Part shown: piece by piece, positions 60,314 through 64,000 of the stretch | How the letters are laid out: every line of letters starts with the position of its first letter | Position numbering within the stretch: position 1 is the first letter of the stretch | NCBI RefSeq assembly: GCF_026967935.1 | Contig: NZ_JAPVBL010000002.1 | Location: 760,155 to 824,154, forward strand | Source: Modestobacter sp. VKM Ac-2982 | Lineage (GTDB): Bacteria; Actinomycetota; Actinomycetes; Mycobacteriales; Geodermatophilaceae | DNA length: 64,000 nt | Direction of reading: 5' to 3' | Notes under the pieces: generated by a model | Told to the model about the DNA's origin: nothing | Databases searched by the model: none | Seen by the model: only the letters and a program-made list of their open reading frames with translations | Position numbers and translations under genes: made by a program

Positions 60314-60715
60314 TCAGGGCAGTTCCGTCGCCATCCCCCGCCGGGCCCGGACGCCGCGCAGGGCCCGGGCGTAGTGGCCCTGGTCGGGACGCATCGCCAC
60401 GGCCAGCGCGAGGTGCTCGGCGGCGAGCTCCAGGTCGCCGGCCCGGCTGGCTGCCAGCCCGAGGCCGAACTGGGCGTAGTCGTCCGCCGGGTCGGCCGCG
60501 ATCAGCGCGCCGAAGCTCTCGATCGCCTCGCGGTACCGGCCCGCGTCGTACTGGGCCCGGGCGAGCGCCTCCCGGACGCTCCGCGAACCGGGTTCGGCGG
60601 CCAGCGCGCGGACGAGCAGGGTCGCGGCCGCATCGGGGTTGCCGTCGCCCAGCAGGTGCAGCCCTCGCTGATACCAGTCGTAGACGCCGCCGTCCGGCTG
60701 TCCCGGGTCCACCAT
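60314..60715 (-). CDS. Tetratricopeptide repeat protein (Rv1691 position)
   Basis: A 133-residue protein made of three to four TPR units (YQRGLHLLGDGNPDAAATLL, ALARAQYDAGRYREAIESFG, AQFGLGLAASRAGDLELAAE). TPRs mediate protein-protein contacts; the partner is unknown. The start at 60715 follows GGGGGAGGAG; the open frame further upstream overlaps the divergent DUF1015 gene. It precedes the HAD phosphatase as in mycobacteria. Confidence 0.88.
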   Translation of the reverse strand: MVDPGQPDGGVYDWYQRGLHLLGDGNPDAAATLLVRALAAEPGSRSVREALARAQYDAGRYREAIESFGALIAADPADDYAQFGLGLAASRAGDLELAAEHLALAVAMRPDQGHYARALRGVRARRGMATELP

Positions 60716-60865
60716 CGCAGCTCCTCCCCCGCGCCTCCCCGGCGCTGCACGCCCTGCCGTGTCGGCAGGCACCCCTCCGGTCCCCGGTGAGGGCGCTCCT
60801 ACGATCGACTCCGTGCCCTCGACGACTCCCTGCCCACGACGTCGGCGGACGCCCCGCCTCCCGAC

Positions 60866-62134
60866 GTGACGGGCCTCGACGTCCGGCCGTTCCGCGCCCT
60901 CACCTACCGAGAGCACGACGCCGACCATCTGGCGCGGGTGAGCTCACCGGCCTACGACCTGGTGAACCCGGCAGGGCGGGACCGCCTGGCCGCCGCCGAT
61001 CCGCACAACATCGTCCGCCTGATCCTGCCCGACGTCGAGCCGCTGCCGGGACCAGAGGTGCCCCGCGCCGAGCGCGACCGTCGGTCCGCGGCCGTCGCCG
61101 GGGAGACGCTGCAGGCCTGGCTGGGCGCAGACGTGCTGGTCCGCGACCAGGTCCCCGCGCTGTGGCGGTACGAGATGACCACGCCGGGGACCGACCCCAC
61201 GGTCGGCTGGCTGGGCGCGGTGACCCTGCCCGCTGCCGGGTCGGTGGCCGTGCTCCCGCACGAGGACACCTTCCCCCCGGCGGTGGCCGGTCGGGCCGCG
61301 CTGCTGGCAGCGACCGACACCGACCTGGAGCCGATCGTCCTCGCGCACGACCCTGACCCGGAGGTGGCAGCGCTGACCCGGCAGACCGGGGAGCTCGCGC
61401 CCACGCTCCAGGTCGCCGATCCCGACGGGGTGGTGCACCGGCTGTGGCGGGTCACCGACCGAGCGCTCCTGGACCGGCTGACCCGCGCACTGGCCGGGAC
61501 CGCCGCCGTGATCGCCGACGGACACCACCGCTTCGCCGCCGCCCGCGACCACCAGCGCGGCCAGGCCGGGCACGGCAGCGTGCTGGCGCTGGTCACCCCG
61601 ATGGGGGCCGGCGGGCTCCGCGTCCGGGCCATCCACCGGGTGGTGCCGGACCTCTCGATGTCGACCGCGCTGGACTCGGCGGCTGCCGGGTTCACGATCC
61701 GCGACGTCCCACCGTCCGGCGGCGTCCGGGCAGTGGTCGCGGACTGGCTGGACACCGGAGCAGACGGCACGTTCCTGCTCACCGACGGGCACCGGGTCGC
61801 CGAACTGTCCGAACCATCGCCGGCGATGCGGGCGGCCGTGCCGGTCGAGGCGCCCACGGCCTGGCGCCGGCTGGACGTCGTCCTCGCCCACGCCGCGCTG
61901 CTGGCCGGTCTCTGGGGGCGGCCGGACGACCCGTCGTCGGTGCTGGTCGCCCATGACGTCGAGGAGGCACTGCGGATGGCCGAGGAGCGGGGCGGGGTGG
62001 CCCTGCTGCTGCGTTCACCCTCGCCGGCCGATGTCGCGGCGGTCGCGCGGGCCGGGGCGCGGATGCCTCGCAAGTCGACGCTCTTCGTGCCCAAGCCCCG
62101 CACCGGCTTGGTGCTGCGCCCGCACGAGGACTGA
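60866..62134 (+). CDS. DUF1015 family protein
   Basis: A 422-residue protein of the DUF1015 family. It has the opening LDVRPFRALTYREHDADHLA followed by SSPAYDLVNP, NIVRLILPD, and the hallmark VIADGHHRFAAARDH. The family has no settled function. The ADGHHR motif suggests a metal- or phosphate-binding enzyme. The start is GTG at 60866. It stands alone between the divergent TPR gene and the convergent SSB-like gene. Confidence 0.9.
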   Translation: MTGLDVRPFRALTYREHDADHLARVSSPAYDLVNPAGRDRLAAADPHNIVRLILPDVEPLPGPEVPRAERDRRSAAVAGETLQAWLGADVLVRDQVPALWRYEMTTPGTDPTVGWLGAVTLPAAGSVAVLPHEDTFPPAVAGRAALLAATDTDLEPIVLAHDPDPEVAALTRQTGELAPTLQVADPDGVVHRLWRVTDRALLDRLTRALAGTAAVIADGHHRFAAARDHQRGQAGHGSVLALVTPMGAGGLRVRAIHRVVPDLSMSTALDSAAAGFTIRDVPPSGGVRAVVADWLDTGADGTFLLTDGHRVAELSEPSPAMRAAVPVEAPTAWRRLDVVLAHAALLAGLWGRPDDPSSVLVAHDVEEALRMAEERGGVALLLRSPSPADVAAVARAGARMPRKSTLFVPKPRTGLVLRPHED

Positions 62135-62169
62135 CCGCCGGCCGACCCGGACGGGCGAGCGAAAACAGC

Positions 62170-62529
62170 TCACCCCGACTGGGCGGATGGCCGTTGCGCT
62201 GCCCGGGCGACCTTGCGGCCGCGCCGGCAGGTGACCTCGTAGGCGACCGCCGTGCCGGTCGGGGTCCGCCAGAACCGACGCTGCAGCGCCCCCTCCACCT
62301 CGACCACGTCGTCGGTCGTCCAGGCCGCCGCGTAGCGCTGGAGGGCCGGCAGCAGGCTGACGCAGGTGATCACGTCGGACTTCGGCCCCCGCGGCCGCGG
62401 GCTGTCCCGGCGGACGACGAGCTTGAACACCAGCAGGGTGTCGCCGCTGGGCAGCGGGCGCAGCTCGGGTGCGGCGGACAGCCGACCGCGCAGGACGACG
62501 TCGTTCCGGTCGATGACAGCGAGGCTCAT
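62170..62529 (-). CDS. Single-stranded DNA-binding (SSB-like) protein
   Basis: A 119-residue OB-fold protein: MSLAVIDRNDVVLRGRLSAA, ELRPLPSGDTLLVFKLVVRR, DVITCVSLLPALQRYAAAWT and a basic C-terminus. It lacks the acidic DDDIPF tail of the main SSB, so it is an accessory member, perhaps for competence or recombination; that is inference. The start at 62529 has only a weak ribosome site, and a large hairpin lies 28-72 nt upstream. Confidence 0.85.
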   Translation of the reverse strand: MSLAVIDRNDVVLRGRLSAAPELRPLPSGDTLLVFKLVVRRDSPRPRGPKSDVITCVSLLPALQRYAAAWTTDDVVEVEGALQRRFWRTPTGTAVAYEVTCRRGRKVARAAQRPSAQSG

Positions 62530-62556
62530 GCAGGAAGCCTCGCGGCCCGGAACGCA

Positions 62557-62601
62557 CACCGGCCAGGTGCGCCCACGGTCTGTGGACGTACCTGGCCGGT
62601 G
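62557..62601 (-). terminator. Long hairpin between TPR gene and SSB-like gene
   Basis: A perfect 12-bp stem (CACCGGCCAGGT and its complement) extends inward through three more pairs (one of them a G-T wobble), a mismatch and a CCAC/GTGG stem with a 5-nt loop. It begins 14 nt after the TPR gene stop on the minus strand. It may be a terminator or a leader structure of the SSB-like gene. Confidence 0.7.
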
Positions 62602-62614
62602 TGGACGACGGTGC

Positions 62615-64000
62615 TCAGTCCGTCGGTGGCTCCTGCTCCGGGGCGTCGTGCCCCGGCGCCTCCTGGAACAGGCGCGTGTGGTCCCGCTCCACGGGGGGCG
62701 GGGTCTCGCCGAGGAGCTCGGCCACCTCGGCCTCGATGTCATCGGCCGAGACGTCGCCGAAGTCGACGTCCGCGAACTCCACCCCGCCGATCTCGGCGGT
62801 GGGGAGCTGGGCGGCGTCCTCCGCACCGGGGTGGTCGCCGTCGGCCGGGTCCGCCGCCCCGTCCTGCTGCGCGACGGCCTCCTCCTGAGCGACCTGCTCC
62901 TCGACGACCCGGTCATCGGCGGCCGGACCGTCGACAGCCGGGTCGCCGGTGGCGTCGTCCTCATCGTCCTCGTCGGCGAAGAGGGCTGCGACGCCGGTGA
63001 GGTCGTCGGGGTCGGCTGCGGCGATGGCGGCGAACCAGTCGCCGGCCAGTTCCTCCTCACCGCGGGCGTCGAGCAGCTCGGCGTAGGCGGTGGCGAGTCG
63101 GAGCTGGCCGAGGTCCGGGTTGCCCAGCGCGGCCGGGGTCGGGCGTCCGCCGAGCGCAGCCTCCAGCACGAGTGCAGCGGCTGCCGTCTCTCCCAGGTCC
63201 TGCCGTGCCCCGGACTCCACGAGTCGCAGCTCCACGAGCTCCTCTTCGCCGGGCTCGGAGCTCAGCGCGTCCTGGACCAGCCGCAGGGCGTTCTCCGGCC
63301 GGCCGAGGGCGCGCTCACAGTCGGCCAGAACCGCGCGGTAGCTGTCGTCCCCGCTCATCCGGGCGTAGGCCCGCAGCTCACGGGCGGCCTCGGCGTAGTC
63401 ACCTGCGTGGTAGGCGGCAACGCCGACGGCCTCGCGGACGGCGGCGATCCGGGACGCCCGGTCGCGAGCCGCGCGGGCGTGCTCGAGTGCCAGCTCCGGC
63501 TCGTCGTCGAGCAGTCCGCCCGCGGCGACGAGGTGCCGGGCCACGGTGTCGGCGTTGCGGGAGTCGAGCCCGCGCAGCGCCGACCGGACTGACTGGTCGA
63601 GGTCACGGGGGTCGACCCACTCCGGCAGAGCCGGCCCGGCGGGCCGACGTACTTCGGTCTCCGCGTCAGGCCGCCGGTCCTGCCCCGCGGGGCGGCCCTC
63701 CTGGGAACGGTCAGCACCCGGCCGGCGGTCCTGCCACGCCGGACGGTCACCCTGCGGACGCCCACCACCCTGCGGACGATCACCCTGCGGACGACCGGCA
63801 CCCTGCGGACGGTCACCACTCGGGCGACGGTCCTGCCAGGAAGGACGGTCACCTTGCGGACGCCCACCACCCTGGGGACGGTCACCACTGGGACGACGGT
63901 CCTGCCACGCCGGACGATCACCCTGCGGACGCCCACCACCCTGGGGACGGTCACCACTGGGACGACGGTCCTGCCACGCCGGACGATCACCCTGCGGACG
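62615..64000 (-). CDS. TPR protein with repeat-rich N-terminus, 5' end outside window
   Basis: The frame is open to the right edge, giving 461 residues. The outer 100 residues are a repeated Arg/Gly/Asp/Gln/Pro sequence with the unit RPQGDRPAWQDRRPSGDRPQ plus GGG. Helical TPR-like pairs follow (LALEHARAARDRASRIAAVR, AAYHAGDYAEAARELRAYAR, PENALRLVQDALSSEPGEEE). The C-terminal 130 residues are strongly acidic (EDDEDDATGDPAVDG). A basic disordered head and acidic tail suggest a scaffold that could bind nucleic acid or phase-separate; this is inference. The internal ATG at 63544 is not the start, because similarity-like sequence continues before it. Confidence 0.8.
   Translation of the reverse strand, partial: RPQGDRPAWQDRRPSGDRPQGGGRPQGDRPAWQDRRPSGDRPQGGGRPQGDRPSWQDRRPSGDRPQGAGRPQGDRPQGGGRPQGDRPAWQDRRPGADRSQEGRPAGQDRRPDAETEVRRPAGPALPEWVDPRDLDQSVRSALRGLDSRNADTVARHLVAAGGLLDDEPELALEHARAARDRASRIAAVREAVGVAAYHAGDYAEAARELRAYARMSGDDSYRAVLADCERALGRPENALRLVQDALSSEPGEEELVELRLVESGARQDLGETAAAALVLEAALGGRPTPAALGNPDLGQLRLATAYAELLDARGEEELAGDWFAAIAAADPDDLTGVAALFADEDDEDDATGDPAVDGPAADDRVVEEQVAQEEAVAQQDGAADPADGDHPGAEDAAQLPTAEIGGVEFADVDFGDVSADDIEAEVAELLGETPPPVERDHTRLFQEAPGHDAPEQEPPTD
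63695..64000 (-). repeat. 69-bp in-frame tandem repeats coding an RG/DQ-rich region
   Basis: Three near-identical 69-bp units (63932-64000, 63863-63931, 63794-63862) are followed by a 33-bp partial unit (63761-63793) and a diverged 66-bp unit (63695-63760). All keep the reading frame. The first two units are identical at the protein level. The array may continue beyond the window. Confidence 0.9.

Noticed and set aside
63695..64000. Regular repeats that could suggest a CRISPR array
   Set aside because: Units are contiguous with no unique spacers, keep a reading frame and encode a low-complexity protein segment.

Overview
The window is GC-rich DNA from an actinobacterium. Its right-hand three quarters follow the order of the Mycobacterium tuberculosis Rv1691-Rv1713 block: TPR protein, HAD phosphatase, small protein, tlyA, nadK, recN, steA-like, mctB-like, pyrG, nudix, xerD, parA, scpA, scpB, rluB, cmk, der. 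Protein style, several accessory genes and heavy use of GTG starts suggest Geodermatophilaceae or a close family; that placement is inference.

Bases 1-16,360 look like an accessory island ending at a tRNA-Pro(GGG) gene that is flanked by a broken tyrosine recombinase. The first 10 kb is a copper locus: a P1B-type Cu-ATPase with an added ninth membrane helix and a fused His-rich extracytoplasmic domain, a CopZ-like chaperone, a second small HMA protein, a 35-residue CxxC peptide, a four-helix membrane protein, a DHA2 exporter (cut by the window edge) and a large SARP/BTAD-NB-ARC-TPR regulator. Six promoters in this locus, including that of the regulator, carry GGACAG direct repeats at exactly 11-bp spacing, 57-70 nt before the start codon and always pointing at the gene. 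This looks like a self-contained copper regulon run by an AfsR/SARP-type regulator, and no CsoR or CueR gene is visible. It is followed by a patch of gene fragments (10.27-10.78 kb), a two-gene operon (DUF4386 protein, quinone oxidoreductase) and a second divergent BTAD regulator with its own 11-bp-phased repeat.

Bases 16.3-32.05 kb hold der, cmk and aroH, then a pentose cluster (aldose epimerase, MsmX/UgpC-type ATPase, xylB, xylA, ROK repressor, sugar ABC permeases and binding lipoprotein, LacI repressor, GH3 beta-xylosidase-like enzyme). The cluster sits between aroH-cmk and rluB, genes that are close neighbours in related genomes, and hairpin terminators flank it. Oligosaccharide would be bound outside, imported, cut inside by the GH3 enzyme, epimerised, isomerised and phosphorylated to xylulose 5-phosphate.

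Bases 32.1-45.2 kb are chromosome-maintenance and core genes (rluB, scpB, scpA, an RHH protein, parA, xerD, ald, nudix, pyrG), with an LLM monooxygenase between rluB and scpB and a small accessory group at 40.1-42.8 kb. Bases 45.1-53.4 kb form one tightly overlapping operon of envelope genes (SteA-like, MctB-like, MraY/WecA-like, MurJ-like, glycosyltransferase, large membrane protein) running into pyrG and the nudix gene. The right end carries a TetR regulator, recN, nadK, tlyA, a HAD phosphatase, TPR proteins, a DUF1015 protein, an SSB-like protein and a TPR protein with a 69-bp tandem-repeat N-terminal region that runs off the window.
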